Both the position numbers and the translations under genes were made by a program. From NCBI GenBank assembly GCA_018287875.1, contig JAGVVL010000018.1, forward strand, positions 1,852,501 to 1,916,500: 64,000 bases of DNA. Direction: 5' to 3'. This DNA comes from Nigrospora sphaerica (lineage: Eukaryota; Ascomycota; Sordariomycetes; Amphisphaeriales; Apiosporaceae). A model generated the notes under the pieces. The model made no database searches and was not told where the DNA came from. It saw only the letters and a list, made by a program, of their open reading frames with translations. Numbering within the stretch: the stretch's first letter is position 1; each line of letters begins with the position of its first letter. Of the stretch, positions 14,735 to 27,145 are shown piece after piece.

Positions 14735-14977
14735 AGTACGGCGAACGGAATGGAGGACCTGGAAGCTAGTAGTCTTGTAGGTCGATTATCTTGCTAATCA
14801 GCCATGCCGGGGATGGCGGCAATCCTGGGTTTTTTCTCGTATATGAGCACCCGAAGTACAATGCTACGCGATGATAGTTTGTGCCAGTTTCCGCTGTCTG
14901 GGGCAGCCGGTACATGTACGCATGCACGTATCCAGTGGTGGGAGCAACACAAGAGGGTTGGCTTCAGGCCAAGAGGT

Positions 14978-15772
14978 CTAATCTTCGCTCCATTTGATAT
15001 TCTTGCCAGCTTTGGTCTTGAGCTGGCCCTCTTTAGATGGCGGAGGGGCCTTTTCTTCGTAGCCATCGGCCTCGGTTGGGTCGTTGGTGGCCCAGATGTT
15101 CTGAATGCATAGCTCAAAGGGGCCCGGCACTCGGTCGGTCAGGCCGATACCGATGCTCTTCACTTTTTGCCGTAGCATTTCGGTCTGCGGCTCGACGACG
15201 AAGCCGTGGTTCGTTCGCACAAAGTCGTTCCACTTGATCAGCACCGTCTCCCACTCGCCGGGCCGGCGGGCGAACAAGCGGTGCTGGTGCAGGTCAGACG
15301 GCACTACCGACTCGGTCTGTATGTTCACCAAGTAGCTCCGGCCGTCGGACCGTACCCGCATGGCCAAGTAGGCGTACATGTCGATGTCCCACAGCGAACG
15401 GCCGAATATGGTGGGCGGGCGGTCCAGCGTGCGCCAGGCGGCGAAACCAGAGCGCTGGACCTCGGGCCGTTTGGCCGGCAGGGCCGTGGATATGCTGCCA
15501 TGGAAGCGGGCGTGGGCGGGCGTGCCCGTGGCGCCCGGGGCCGAAGATGCGGGCACCCAGTCGAGGGAGGCTTTGGAGTAGCCACCGATGTCGACGTCAC
15601 ACATGAGCTTGCACTCGGCGATGGAGTCAGGGTCGGAGAAGGAGTGCAGGGGCAGCGGACCCGAGGGGCCTTTGATGCCCTCCATCTTGATGGCAATGTT
15701 GGACAGGCGCTTGAATTCTTCGAGGCTTCGGCCCCAGAAGCCCCGGGACATGAGACCGGGCGTGGCGCGCAT
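14978..15772 (-). CDS. CIA30: Complex I intermediate-associated protein 30 (NDUFAF1/CIA30)
   Basis: A single-exon frame of 264 residues. The CIA30 fold, a galactose-binding-like domain, is recognised from FSDPDSIAECKLMCDVDIGG near the N-terminus, the central RSLWDIDMYAYLAMRVR block and the C-terminal FELCIQNIWA. The N-terminus (RGFWGRSLEEFKRLSNIA) is short and basic, consistent with mitochondrial import. The protein is a chaperone for assembly of respiratory complex I. It ends about 240 bp from the 3' end of APC5 (convergent) and is divergently placed with SLA2. CIA30 between APC5 and SLA2 is expected MAT-linked synteny. Confidence 0.88.
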   Translation of the reverse strand: MRATPGLMSRGFWGRSLEEFKRLSNIAIKMEGIKGPSGPLPLHSFSDPDSIAECKLMCDVDIGGYSKASLDWVPASSAPGATGTPAHARFHGSISTALPAKRPEVQRSGFAAWRTLDRPPTIFGRSLWDIDMYAYLAMRVRSDGRSYLVNIQTESVVPSDLHQHRLFARRPGEWETVLIKWNDFVRTNHGFVVEPQTEMLRQKVKSIGIGLTDRVPGPFELCIQNIWATNDPTEADGYEEKAPPPSKEGQLKTKAGKNIKWSED

Positions 15773-16981
15773 ATTGATTGGAGCGTCGGGTGGTGAGTCT
15801 GGCTGCGGTTGTAGAGGAAAGATGGATTGGTCGGTTTTCGTGGGCGTCTTCAGGCGGAGTGGAAGTTCGGGGAGCCGAGAGGCTCGATCTCGAGACGGGA
15901 CATCGGCTGTCGCTACCGCTCCTGGATGCTTCCTGGATCAAGACGAGGGCATCGGCAGGCGCAGGCCGGACATTGGGGTTCTGCTTGTGCGCGAGCGAGA
16001 GCTCTACCGGCGATGGATGCAAAGGTCGCAAGCGGAAGCTTGGGTGGGACGCAAGCTCCGTCATCTCATTCTGCCAATTCTTTTCGGCGACAAGCGGGCC
16101 ATCACCACCCACCAGCACCCGCCTTACTACTGCATGCATGGGGTGTTGGTACGAGGTACCGATGCTATAACCGAATCCCGTTCGCCTTTTTTCCCAGTCT
16201 GCAAGGTCACCTATGTGGATGGCTGCTGGTGTACTTGAATATTCTATCCATCCCTCCTGTACGATGGCTTCTCACCAGGACATACGGGATCCCACGGGAG
16301 CTCGGGCAGCCATACAGTTGGCGATGGAACGGGAATGGGGGGCTATGATTTCTTACCCCTGCCTGCCAAAGTGCCTTTTGCCAAGCCCTTTCGGCTCATT
16401 GGGCTGCCATGCTGCGTGCGTCACTGCTCATCCAGATTGCCTCGTCCAGCCTGGAGTCCCAATACATGACCCCCAACCCAGCCGCAGGCGCATGCGCAAA
16501 CAGAACGAGCTTAACCAGCCAATCCCCAGTTGTTCGCGTCGGCTGTCTGACAGCTCTGCCGCAAGCTTGCGACGGAGGCTGACGTTGCTTCGAGCTTGGC
16601 CTCCTGTATATCTCACGGGGAATCTTCACATCCCATCTGAACCTGCTGCTGCCTTCTGCTTTCCTGCCCGTTTTACGTACTTGACCTCCCGTCCTTCCCC
16701 TCCGTTTCCCTGGCGTGGCCCGTCTGTCTTTCCCCTGTTTGCTACATACATACCTCCTACTCCGCGCTTCGCCTAATGCCCAACGGCGCACCTGTACAGA
16801 GTGGGATGTGCTTGCGTTGAATGCCCGTAGCTCGCCCGCCCGCAATCTCCTGACCCGAGGCTCGTTGCTCCTTTTTCTCCCCTCCTCGCAACCAGCGTCC
16901 CCGGCGGCGCACACATACACGCACGCATACACGATCTCACTGCAGCGATTGGCGCATCGGCCTGCTGTGCCACCGCCCAAC
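15773..16981. promoter_or_regulatory. Divergent promoter region, CIA30 / SLA2
   Basis: A 1.2-kb spacer between two divergently transcribed genes, so both promoters must lie here. The part next to SLA2 (about 16620-16960) is strongly pyrimidine-rich on the plus strand, as is common around fungal transcription starts. Overlapping open frames in this stretch are compositional and are not called. Confidence 0.55.
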
Positions 16982-19900
16982 ATGTCTTCCCAACGTAGTT
17001 TCGACCACACCAAGTACGTACGACCTCAGCCGTCTATGCCGTCCCCGGTGCGCTCGCTTCGTGCGGGCAGGGCCCCCCTTCCTCACCCACCCCCCCGACC
17101 CTCTGCGACGCCCTTGCGATGGCCACTGTGAGTCGTGCTGATTACCTCGCACCCAGGTCGGAAGCCGAGCTCGCCATCAACATCAAGAAGGCCACCAGTC
17201 CCGACGAGACGGCCCCGAAACGAAAACATGTGCGCAGCTGCATCGTCTACACATGGGATCACAAGTCCTCCCTGTCCTTCTGGGCCGGTATGAAGGTGTA
17301 CGTGGCAACAAGCCCCGCGGGTGGGAAAGGGGGACACAGCTAACCTGCGAGCCCGATGTTCAGGCAGCCCATTCTAGCCGATGAGGTTCAGACGTTCAAG
17401 GCCCTGATCACCGTCCATAAGGTCCTGCAGGAGGGACACCCCGTGACGATCCGCGAGGCCCTAGCCAACCGGGGCTGGCTGGACAGCCTGAACCGCGGCA
17501 TGGGAGGCGAGGGGGTCCGGGGATACGGGCCCCTGATCCAGGAATACGTCTACTTCCTCCTCGCCAAGCTGTCTTTCCACCAACAGCACCCCGAATTCAA
17601 CGGCACGTTCGAATACGAGGAATACGTCAGCTTGAAGGTCATCAACGATCCCAACGAAGGCTACGAGGCCATTACCGATCTCGCGGCGCTGCAGGACAAA
17701 ATCGAACAATTCCAGAAGCTCATCTTCTCCCACTTTCGCCATGTGGGCAACAACGAGTGCAGGATCTCGGCGCTGGTCCCCCTGGTGCAGGAGAGTTATG
17801 GCATCTACAAGTTCATCACCAGCATGCTCCGCGCGATGCACTCCACGACGGGCGACAACGAGGCATTGGAGCCGCTGCGCGAGCGGTATAACGCGCAACA
17901 CTACCGGCTGTGCAAGTTCTACTACGAATGCTCAAACCTGCGCTATTTGACCAGCCTTATAACAATTCCGAAACTTCCGCAAGATCCGCCGAATCTCCTG
18001 GCCGAAGACGAGAATTCGCCCGCGCTCCCTGCGCGACCGAAGCAGGAGATCGAGCGACAGCCGACGCCCCCACCGCAGCCCAAGACGGAAGAGCCAGACG
18101 AGATTGCCGAGTTCTGGCAGGGTGAGCTGGACAGGCAGAACAAGGAGTACGAGGAGCAGCAGAGAGTGCTCCAGGAGCGACAGCAACAGGCCTACCTTGC
18201 GCAGCAACAGGCACAAATGCAAGCCCAGCGAGATTTTGAGGAGCAGCAGCGGCGCCTGGCCGAGCAGCAGCAACGGGAGCAGGAAGCCTTGATGGCGCAG
18301 CAAGCGCAGTGGCAAACCCAGGGCAGACTCGCGGAGCTGGAACAGGAGAACCTGAACGCGCGTGCCCAATACGATCGGGATCAGCTTTTGCTGCAGCAAT
18401 ACGACCAGCGGGTCAAGGCCCTCGAGGGCGAGCTTGCTCAGATTCAAAGCAGCTACGGCCAGCAGATGTCGAGTAAAGATGATCAGATCCGGGCCCTTCA
18501 GGAGCAGGTCAACACTTGGCGGACAAAGTACGAGGCGTTGGCGAAGCTTTACTCCCAGCTGCGTCAAGAACACCTCGATCTTCTCCAGAAGTTCAAGTCG
18601 GTGCAGTTGAAGGCGGCGTCTGCTCAGGAAGCCATCGACCGTCGCGAGAAGCTGGAGCGCGAGATTAAGACCAAGAATTTGGAACTTGCTGATATGATCC
18701 GCGAACGCGACCGGGCACTTCATGACAAGGACCGCCTCTCTGGCAGCAACAAGGACGAGCTCGAGAAGCTCAAGAGGGAACTGCGCATGGCGAACGACCG
18801 GGCCGACAACCTCGAGCGCCAGAAGGGCAACGAGCTGTCCACCATGCTCGCCAAGTACAACCGCGAGATGTCCGACCTGGAGGAGGCGTTGCGCACAAAG
18901 CAGCGCGCTCTCGACGAGGTCTCGGCCAAGCTCCGCGACGGCGACTCGGACCTCGAGGCGTTGCTGCGCGAGAAGGAGGAGGAACTCGAGGTCTACAAGG
19001 CTGGCATGGACCAGACGTTGATTGAGTTGAACGAGTTGAAGATGAACCAGGGCGACACGGACAGTGCCCTCGATGGACAGATCGACGCGCTCATCATGGC
19101 CAACTTGGACAAGATCAACGACATCATCGACTCGGTGCTACAGGCCGGTGTGTCGCGTGTCGACGATGCATTGTACGAGCTCGACTCCACCATGCAGGCT
19201 GGCAACCAGAACGCATCGCCTTCGTATGTTCTCTCACAGATCGAAAAGGCCTCGGCCAGTGCCATGGAGTTCGCTACTGCCTTCAACAACTTCATCGCCG
19301 ATGGTCCCAATGCCACGCACGCCGAGCTGATCAGAGCCATCAACGTCTTCGCCGGCGCCACTGCCGATGTTTGCGGCAACACCAAGGGTCTGATGAGGTT
19401 GGCCCCCGAAGAAAAGAAAGGCGATGCTCTTTTGAACGGCGCCCGCCAGGCGGCACAGTCGACCGTGAAGTTTCTCCGAGGTCTTCAGAGTTTCCGTTTG
19501 GAGGGCATGGATCCCGTGCAGAAGACGGATGTCGTCATTAACGGGAACAACGACGTGCAGATGGACCTGCAGAAGCTGAACAAACTCGTCGAAGGGTTTG
19601 CACCCACGGCCCGGCTGTCCGCCAACACGGGTGACATCTCTGACCTGGTCGACGCCGAGTTGACCAAGGCGGCCGATGCTATTGCGGCCGCGGCTGCCCG
19701 TCTGACCAAGCTCAAGAACAAGCCTCGCGATGGCTACTCGACATATGAGCTCAAGGTCAACGACTCGATCCTGGATGCTGCCATGGCCATCACAAACGCC
19801 ATTGCCCAGCTCATCAAGGCCGCGACCGCCACCCAGCAGGAGATCGTGACGGCTGGCCGAGGCACGGCTTCGAAGCAAGCCTTCTACAAGAAGAACAACC

Positions 19901-20452
19901 GATGGACGGAAGGTCTGATTTCGGCCGCCAAGGCCGTGGCCAACTCGACCAACACGCTCATCGAGACGGCGGATGCTGTACTCTCCAACCGTGCGAGCCC
20001 CGAGCGCCTTATCGTGGCATCCAACGATGTTGCCGCCTCAACCGCCCAGCTCGTCGCTGCGAGCCGTGTCAAGGCCGGCTTCATGAGCAAGAGCCAGGAC
20101 AGCCTGGAGCAGGCCAGCAAAGCCGTCGGCGCTGCCTGCCGTTCTCTGGTCAGACAGGTCCAGGCCATGATTAAGGACCGTAACCAGGAGGATGACCAGG
20201 TCGACTACTCCAAGTTGGGTGCTCACGAATTCAAGGTCCGAGAGATGGAACAGCAGGTAAGTTTGCCCTCCCCCCTCTTCCCGACACTTCCTCGCCGAGC
20301 GCCATCCCGATCGCTCGGTGTTTTTGGCTGAGAGAATTGACATGCTGACTGGTTCTCCGCCGTAGGTCGAAATTTTGCAGCTGGAGAACGCCCTGGCGGC
20401 CGCCCGACACAGACTGGGCGAGATGAGGAAGATTTCTTACCAGGAGGAGTAG
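16982..20452 (+). CDS. SLA2: Endocytic actin adaptor Sla2/End4
   Basis: Four exons: 16982-17013, 17157-17297, 17364-20256 and 20366-20452. The donors are GTACGT, GTACGT and GTAAGT, all acceptors are AG, and the frame stays open over 1050 residues. Domains: N-terminal ANTH (about 1-280, with SEAELAINIKKATS and VYTWDHKSS), a long Gln-rich coiled coil (about 290-620), and a C-terminal I/LWEQ (talin-type) actin-binding domain (about 790-1040). Sla2 links clathrin-coated membrane to actin in endocytosis and supports polar growth. SLA2 is the most conserved MAT-flanking gene in ascomycetes. The last 29 residues come from a separate small exon. Confidence 0.96.
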
Positions 20453-23400
20453 GCTGTACCGCCACAAACAGATGTACCAAGCGCTTCATTCCCCAGCCAA
20501 GAGACTGTTGGCATTTACCGTTCTGCTGGAAATATTAATAAAGTTTGCTATCTTCCATTGCCTGCTCACTTTGAGTCATGTTAGAATGATTCAGACATCC
20601 AACCGATGGGCCATGTGTTTGGCCCCCAGTAAGGGGTTAGGTAAAAGAGCCGCATGGGGTCGTGCTTGCAGTGCTTTCCGGAGGCGTTCCGATTCAATTA
20701 TACTGGCGTGGTATTGCCGGACAGTGGACAAGGCATGCATGCGGTTGAGCTGCCGCCGACGTGGTTCGAAGACGCCGTTTCAGCTTGCGGGAGGGAGCTT
20801 CGACGCTGCCGAGGCTTGTATTGATTTCCCTGGTTCCCGACCTTGGGGTTTTACGGGAGAGGCTAGTACACTATGGGAGAGGACGGAAAGGTTGGCTGTG
20901 ACCGCCTCGCATCTCGGCACTTTGGCGGCTCGCCCAACACATTGACACAGAAGCCTTGCCTGCGCACTGGGGTCGTCTCACACATGCGCATTGCCCGTGG
21001 GAACGGCTGGACGAAAAGAAGTAAACAACGACAACCATGAACCATAAAGCGCGTTCCTGGCGAGCCGCAGGTTGAGTAAGCGAGGACGCCCCGTCATACG
21101 ACACTTGGTAATATTGCCGGACAGGAGAACGTCGCGCCGAGCCTTGGCCATGCAGGTGCGGCGGCCTGCAATCAAATCGGTGACTACGCAGGCCCGACGG
21201 CCTCACTCACCGCGCAGCCGTGCCGTCGTCGCTTTTCTCCCATGCACGGCGGGGTCAGGTTCAAGTGTGGCTCCAGCCGGGGGGGCGGTCGAGTCTAATC
21301 CTCTGGGCAGGGTGGCCCTACCCTAGGGTGACTTGAAGGGCCGAAGTTTATGTCTGCACGGTGGACGGCGGGGGTGATTACCGTTTCCCCAAAGGCTGCT
21401 GGTGTGAAAAGCCTGCAGTTCATATAGAACACCTACCGAGGCCGTCGCCCTCCATGTGCGATGGGACACGACACTCGGCCGCGCCAGTGGTTTGTGTGTC
21501 TGGGTCTCGGCCTCGGCCCCTCCACGCACCGGCGGGGACGGTACGACCCCCGCCGATAGAGTGCAAGATAAACACGTGTCGGCGACGCTGGCATCGCCGG
21601 GCGATTGATATGACCCGGCGCCCCCCAAAAGAACGAAGGGCGGATCTGGCGCGTCTCCCACGGCGATCTACGATGCACGGGGGCGCCGCTGGGGTTGGTC
21701 ATGCAGTCAGGATCGTGTGTGTACTGCACAGCCGCCAGACTCGGGTCGTGCGCGACGCCCCCCCGTCGCAAGCGGCCGGAGTGCCGGCCGAAGACAGAAA
21801 GGAATGTGTGGCCAAATGGCGCATAACACGATGGCCGTTGTCCAGGCTGACGGACGGGGAAGCGCTCGGTCCAAGACGACCGGGAGACAAGAGATACCTC
21901 GCAACGGTTGGGTGGGGTATGTTTGATTGTAGGGACGGCCGCCCCCGAGGAACAAATCCTGACGCTGCATGGGGATGGCATGATGTGGTTCGCAAATACG
22001 CCGACAAGAGGGGGAAGATAGCGAGGCCCGAGGGACGGGGGGATGAGCGGCCCCGTGAACCCAACGGCCTGGATTCAACCCACACGCGCGCCGGCGGGAC
22101 GTACCCAAACTAACCACAAATAGGCGCCGACGCGCTGCTTATTCTCAACACTAGGCGCGCATGATGATGTGGGCTGATGGGGGAGAGTACACATGTATTC
22201 GGCCATGCGTGGGCCCCGCGGTAAGCCCATCTTGAGATAGATTGAATGCGATATCCACGCTCGGAAGAAGCGACCGGGAACGGCATGGTGGACTGGTTCC
22301 CGCCGCCGCCGTTGCGCTGGCCGTACCCCGGAGGGACCCAGGTTGCCCAGGTTACCCAGGTTGCCCAGGTCGCCAAGGACCAGCTACGGCATCAATCATC
22401 GCATGCGCCGCGGATTAATAACATCCTCTGCATCGAGGAAGCCCAACAGCCTGTGCCATGGCCCGCTTTATAGTGCTCGTGGATACGGGAGGGGGGGAGC
22501 ACCCGACGGAAAGGCGGGACGAGCGAAGAAGAACTTCCCGCTTGTCATCCCAGGCCGTCGGCATTCACACCTGAGACATGGGAAGGGTGGTGAGTGAGCC
22601 GCCATAGTCGATCCGGTCCAGACCACGACTGGGCACGCGGCCGAGGGGGCGGGCGCGCGCTGTCAGCCAGGGCGATTCGCCTCCCGGCCCGAGACGTTTC
22701 TCGACGCGACGCACCGAGACAGCCCGGCCGACACGGGATGGCAGGTTCCCCGTGAGCAATCGTGTGGGATGAGTGCACGTCATCTACCACATGGCCCGCC
22801 ACCCACGGCGCAGGACGAGGACGAGGTTTCCCCGGACTGTCATGGGTGCCGCTGATGACGACGGTGACGACCATCCATGTGTGTGTATACCCAGGTGGGA
22901 TTGCAACTCAGTCAGTTACCGACAGGACTTTACCTGCCTACTACCACCTTACCTCGAGCCTCCTACCCGGACGAGGTGGTAGCCGTCATGGTGTTGGGTG
23001 ACGAGAGCAGAGCCTCAGCGCTCGGATTCGTCCGAGGCCCGCGACTGCAGGAATGCCGAGGCACCAAAGCAGTGGACGACTAATAATAATTAATTACATG
23101 TACTTCGGCGGCCGTGCCTCTCTGGTCAGCGTCAGCGCCCTGTTCCTGGCAGCAGGGCTTGACCGCGCTGCCTTGATTGACGAGGCGTGCCGAAGTAGGT
23201 ACAAAGTACCGGCTATGGTCGCATCGAGCACGGGTGGGGGGGCGGGCGCAGACAGGGCAGTGTCGAGGCTAGATTGTAACCCTCTACCCAGTCATTGGTT
23301 TCTTCACCGTCCTGAGAGCGGGCGAGGGCCTTCTGGTCGGCCGGTTCCAGGGTGACCCCCGAACGCCGCGCGAGAGAATGAACGGACGAGAGAGGCGGTC

Positions 23401-25264
23401 CCGCAAATGCCACCCTCCCCCCCGGACTCCCGTATGCCCCGTACCTCGTAGTAACGGAAGGGAAGAAAAAACAAGAAGGCTTTCACCTCCAGGTACTGTC
23501 CCTGCATCAGCGTGCAAGACCTGGTGGCGGTCTCGAAATGATTGGTCCAAGAGCAGCTTTCCCGCCGCCTGGGCGGCTTGGTCTGGCAGTTCTGGCCAAA
23601 CACTGGACCAGTCACTTCGTTCGAACAGGGATCTGCCAAAGCTGTGGGGCACGCCATGCAGCTGAGATCTCAGGGCCAAGCAGGGGAAAACAGGCCTCGT
23701 GTCCTATCAGATGCCGCCGGTGTCACTCCCCTGAGCCAAAGGGGGCCGTCGTCGTGTGGTTCCTCGTGTCCGCCGCCGCATGCTCAGTAACGATAGGCCG
23801 CTTCTGAGCAGCGACGGCAAACGACGGCCAGGTACACCCCCCGGCGAACATACGGACGGGGGCCACCAGCTGCACCGCTGACGAGCTTGGCGGCAGGTCT
23901 TCCCTAGGCGGGCCACCCAAGCCCGTACTGTCCCCACCGTACGGCCCATGGGATCCGGCATGGCAGATGGGCGAGGGACGTGTGAATGGATGGGTAAGGA
24001 GGTGAGGTCGCAATCGGTCCTGCCACAACAAGGCCGGCGAGCCAAGTAGGTAGTCTGCCCACTAGCGCAGGTGTCGTCGCTCCCAGGGGGAGGACGCCAG
24101 CGAGTCGCTCCCTCTTAAACTCCAGGCCTCCCTTCCTGCCGCCCTGGGGATCGTTGGTGTCTATGCTTCTTGTCAAGTCGCTGTCCCGAAAAGAGCCGTC
24201 GCTGCTTGTCCTCCTCACGCGTCGTCTGCCATTCGTTCTGTCTTCCTTCTTGGTGGAGACGGCCTGTCTGGAATTCGCTTGACGACCTCGACACGCATCG
24301 CTGTCCGTTTGTCTGCCTTCCTCGTCTCGTCAGACGCTCAGCTCCTCCTTTTCGGCTGTACCAAAGCCACAATCGGAAACCTCTTCACCACCCACGCTCT
24401 CTCTCTCGCTCTCACACTCTCTTACTTACACTCGCTCCCTCCCCCGTCTTTCGAACAATCGGTTTGGCACCTGCCTCTCTGCCGATTCATTCACCTTCCG
24501 AACCGGACCGCCGCCCGCCATCTTTCCCAGCCACTCACATCTACCCAAACCTCCAGCACGCGTGCTGTTCCTGCGTTACGCTGCAGTTCGGCCTCAACAA
24601 CCTCGTGCCCCGGCCATTTCTTGTTCCATTCGTGAAGCCTCCGAAACACCTGTTCTAGCTGATTAAGATCAGCCGACCTCAGGCCGGTTCACCCAGGATC
24701 GACAGGGTACCCACCGTCCTTTCCGCGTCCCGTACGATTACAGCCACGCGCTAGGATTGCCTGGGGCACCTCATATAAAGGTATAATCACCGATAACCCG
24801 ATTCGCGCGCCCGCCAATTTACTGACCTCCCTTTTCTACTTCAGCCTCTGCCCATCTGGACATCCCTTCTTCCATATTGCCCTCCTTGGCAATCGGGCCA
24901 CTGCTTTTCCTTGGCACGGCACTGCCCGCAGTCCGAGTTTAGCCCTCTCAAGGCTCCTCGTATCATCATCATTCCCACCCTCGCCACACCCGCCTCGTCT
25001 CTTTGTGTCGACCTATTGGATAGTGACGCCATTGCAGCAGTGACGAGTAACAAAGCCCGTCCTTGAGCATATTTCTTATCTGCTTCCGGCGTCCGCCAAA
25101 GAATGCGTTGATCCTCGGGTTCACTTCGATCCTGTTCAACGTTGTCCTCGGCGCTTCCAGCGAAGCAGCCGGCCCCCCTCCCTCTAGCCTGCAACCGGAG
25201 CCCGAACCTCCACAACCGACCTCTTTGTTGAAGGAGACACTCAGATAAAAGGCCGTGAAACGAT
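20453..25264. other. 4.8-kb intergenic region, SLA2 to ferric reductase
   Basis: No protein family is recognisable on either strand. A 250-residue open frame at 21361-22113 is Arg-rich, without domains or codon signature, and looks accidental in GC-rich DNA. A 9-bp tandem repeat sits at about 22338-22375. From about 24150 to 25260 the plus strand is CT-rich (for example 24396-24450), fitting a long leader or promoter for the reductase. A GATAA at 24791 resembles the core of GATA-factor sites but is a single match. Confidence 0.55.
22338..22375 (+). repeat. Short 9-bp tandem repeat
   Basis: About four imperfect copies of a unit close to CCCAGGTTG follow each other in the SLA2/reductase spacer. 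The repeat is not in a gene I can support. Confidence 0.75.
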
Positions 25265-27145
25265 ATGTCCGTCTTGCGGCGCCGGATCGCCGCCATGGAA
25301 CCTCTCACGCCCTCACCAGTCCTCATGGCTCGCGAAGCAGCCATGGCGACAGCAACCGAATCGTCAACCGCGAACCCCACCATCGCGCCCTTCCACAGCG
25401 GCTTGAGCGGAGTCGATCAACCCATGAACATGCTTTTCAAGGATGCTCTGTGGCTGACGCTTGGCGGCATCGCTTGCACTATACTTACTATCCGACTCAT
25501 GGACATCGTCTGGAGCAAACTGCGTCAGGTCTCGGCCATGACACAGGGTGGCGAAGGGCAGAGTTATTGGAAGTTCTCTCAGTGGAGCTGGATGCCCTCT
25601 CTGAAGAAGAACCTCATCTACGCCCCGTTGTGGAGGAAGCGGCACAACCGAGAGATACAACTCTCGGGAGCCATCAGCATTGGCACGCTGCCCTCGAGGC
25701 TGCATTTCGTCATGCTGGGCATCTACCTCCTAAGCAATTTGGGCTACATGTTCGTCCTCAACTGGAAACAAGAGAACCGATACGAGTTCTACGCCCAAGT
25801 GCGTGGCCGCTCCGGAACTCTAGCCGCCGTTAACATGGTTCCTCTTATCCTCATGGCCGGCCGTAACAACCCCCTGATTACCATGCTCCGAGTCAGCTTC
25901 GATACTTACAACCTTCTCCACCGCTGGATGGGCCGCATGGTCGTCATCGAGGCCATTATCCACACCATCGCCTGGGCCATCGTACAAGTCGCCGACGGTG
26001 GCTTCGAGAGCATGAACTACAGGCTGCTCCACGACGACTTCGTCGCCTCGGGTTTCGCCGGCACCCTGGCCCTGGCTCTCTTGTTCATCCTGTCTCTGTC
26101 CCCTGTGAGACACGCCTTCTACGAGACGTTCCTCAATGTCCACATCATCCTGGCATTCATCATTTTCGCCTGCACCTGGGTCCACTGTGCCACGGCCGAG
26201 CTTCCGGGCGGTCTCCCCCAGCTCTCGTGGATGGTCGTCATCTTCGCGCTTTGGTTTGCCGACCGCTTCGCCCGCATGATGCGGCTCGTCCTCATCAACT
26301 GGACCAAGACGGGTGTCACGGAAGCCGAGATCATCCCCATGCCAGGTGAGGCCTGCCGGGTGACTCTGCACATGCCTTGCCACGTGGACGTCAGGCCTGG
26401 CACGCACGCCTACCTTCGCTTTTCCCGCGTCAAGCCCTGGGAGAACCACCCGTTCTCCATCGCGTGGGTTGAGCACTTCCCTCGCCGAAGCCATGAGAAG
26501 TTGGAATCGGAGGCGGCCACGCGGGCCGAGATCCAGAAGGGCACGACCTCAGTATCCTTCGTCATCGCTGCCCACACCGGCTTCACCCGATCCCTGTACG
26601 AGCAAGCCTCCAAGGGAGGCATGGACCCCATCTACATGAAGGCTGCTATGGAGGGTCCCTACGCTGGCCACCACCAGCTGGACTCGTACGGCCACGCGGT
26701 TCTCTTCGCTGGCTCGTCGGGCATCACGCATCAGCTCTCGTACCTGAAGCCTATCATCGAGGGTTTCAACGCCGGCACCATCGCCACCCGACGGATGACA
26801 CTCGTGTGGGTGATGCGCGATTACGAGGCCCTGGAGTGGGTGCGGCCCTGGATGGACGAGGTGTTGCGCATGCCCAGACGACGGGAAATCTTGAACATCC
26901 GGATTTTCATTACCAGGCCGAAGAACCCCAAGGAGATTCAGTCTCAGTCATCCACGGTGCAGATGTTCCCCGGTCGTCCCAACTGTGTGACGATCCTGAA
27001 GAAGGAGGTCGAGGAGCAGGTCGGCGCCATGTGCGTGACGGTCTGTGGCCCCGGTGCGCTGGCTGATGACGTCCGCATGGCCGTCCGCAATGTTCAGGAC
27101 GAGCAGTCGGTGGTGGACTTTGTCGAGGAGTCCTTCACCTGGTAA
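25265..27145 (+). CDS. Ferric reductase-type transmembrane metalloreductase
   Basis: A single exon of 626 residues; a second in-frame Met at 25295 could be the start. Several hydrophobic helices span about residues 55-350. The ferric reductase-like domain has paired haem His candidates (LLHRW, IIHTIAW, LNVHIIL, TWVHC). The cytosolic part has an FAD-binding motif (HPFSIAW), an NADPH-binding glycine motif (FAGSSGITHQ) and a C-terminal CGPGALADDVR, and it ends FVEESFTW as many fungal FRE proteins do. The family moves electrons from NADPH through FAD and haem to reduce Fe(III) or Cu(II) outside the cell or in the vacuole. No oxidase/permease partner is next to it, so reductive iron uptake is not proven. 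NADPH oxidase is less likely because the C-terminal and FAD motifs are FRE-like. Confidence 0.9.
   Translation: MSVLRRRIAAMEPLTPSPVLMAREAAMATATESSTANPTIAPFHSGLSGVDQPMNMLFKDALWLTLGGIACTILTIRLMDIVWSKLRQVSAMTQGGEGQSYWKFSQWSWMPSLKKNLIYAPLWRKRHNREIQLSGAISIGTLPSRLHFVMLGIYLLSNLGYMFVLNWKQENRYEFYAQVRGRSGTLAAVNMVPLILMAGRNNPLITMLRVSFDTYNLLHRWMGRMVVIEAIIHTIAWAIVQVADGGFESMNYRLLHDDFVASGFAGTLALALLFILSLSPVRHAFYETFLNVHIILAFIIFACTWVHCATAELPGGLPQLSWMVVIFALWFADRFARMMRLVLINWTKTGVTEAEIIPMPGEACRVTLHMPCHVDVRPGTHAYLRFSRVKPWENHPFSIAWVEHFPRRSHEKLESEAATRAEIQKGTTSVSFVIAAHTGFTRSLYEQASKGGMDPIYMKAAMEGPYAGHHQLDSYGHAVLFAGSSGITHQLSYLKPIIEGFNAGTIATRRMTLVWVMRDYEALEWVRPWMDEVLRMPRRREILNIRIFITRPKNPKEIQSQSSTVQMFPGRPNCVTILKKEVEEQVGAMCVTVCGPGALADDVRMAVRNVQDEQSVVDFVEESFTW

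Noticed and set aside
21361..22113. 250-residue frame in the SLA2/reductase spacer
   Set aside because: Arg/Pro-rich with no domain, long overlapping frames on the other strand, and no intron or codon signature.
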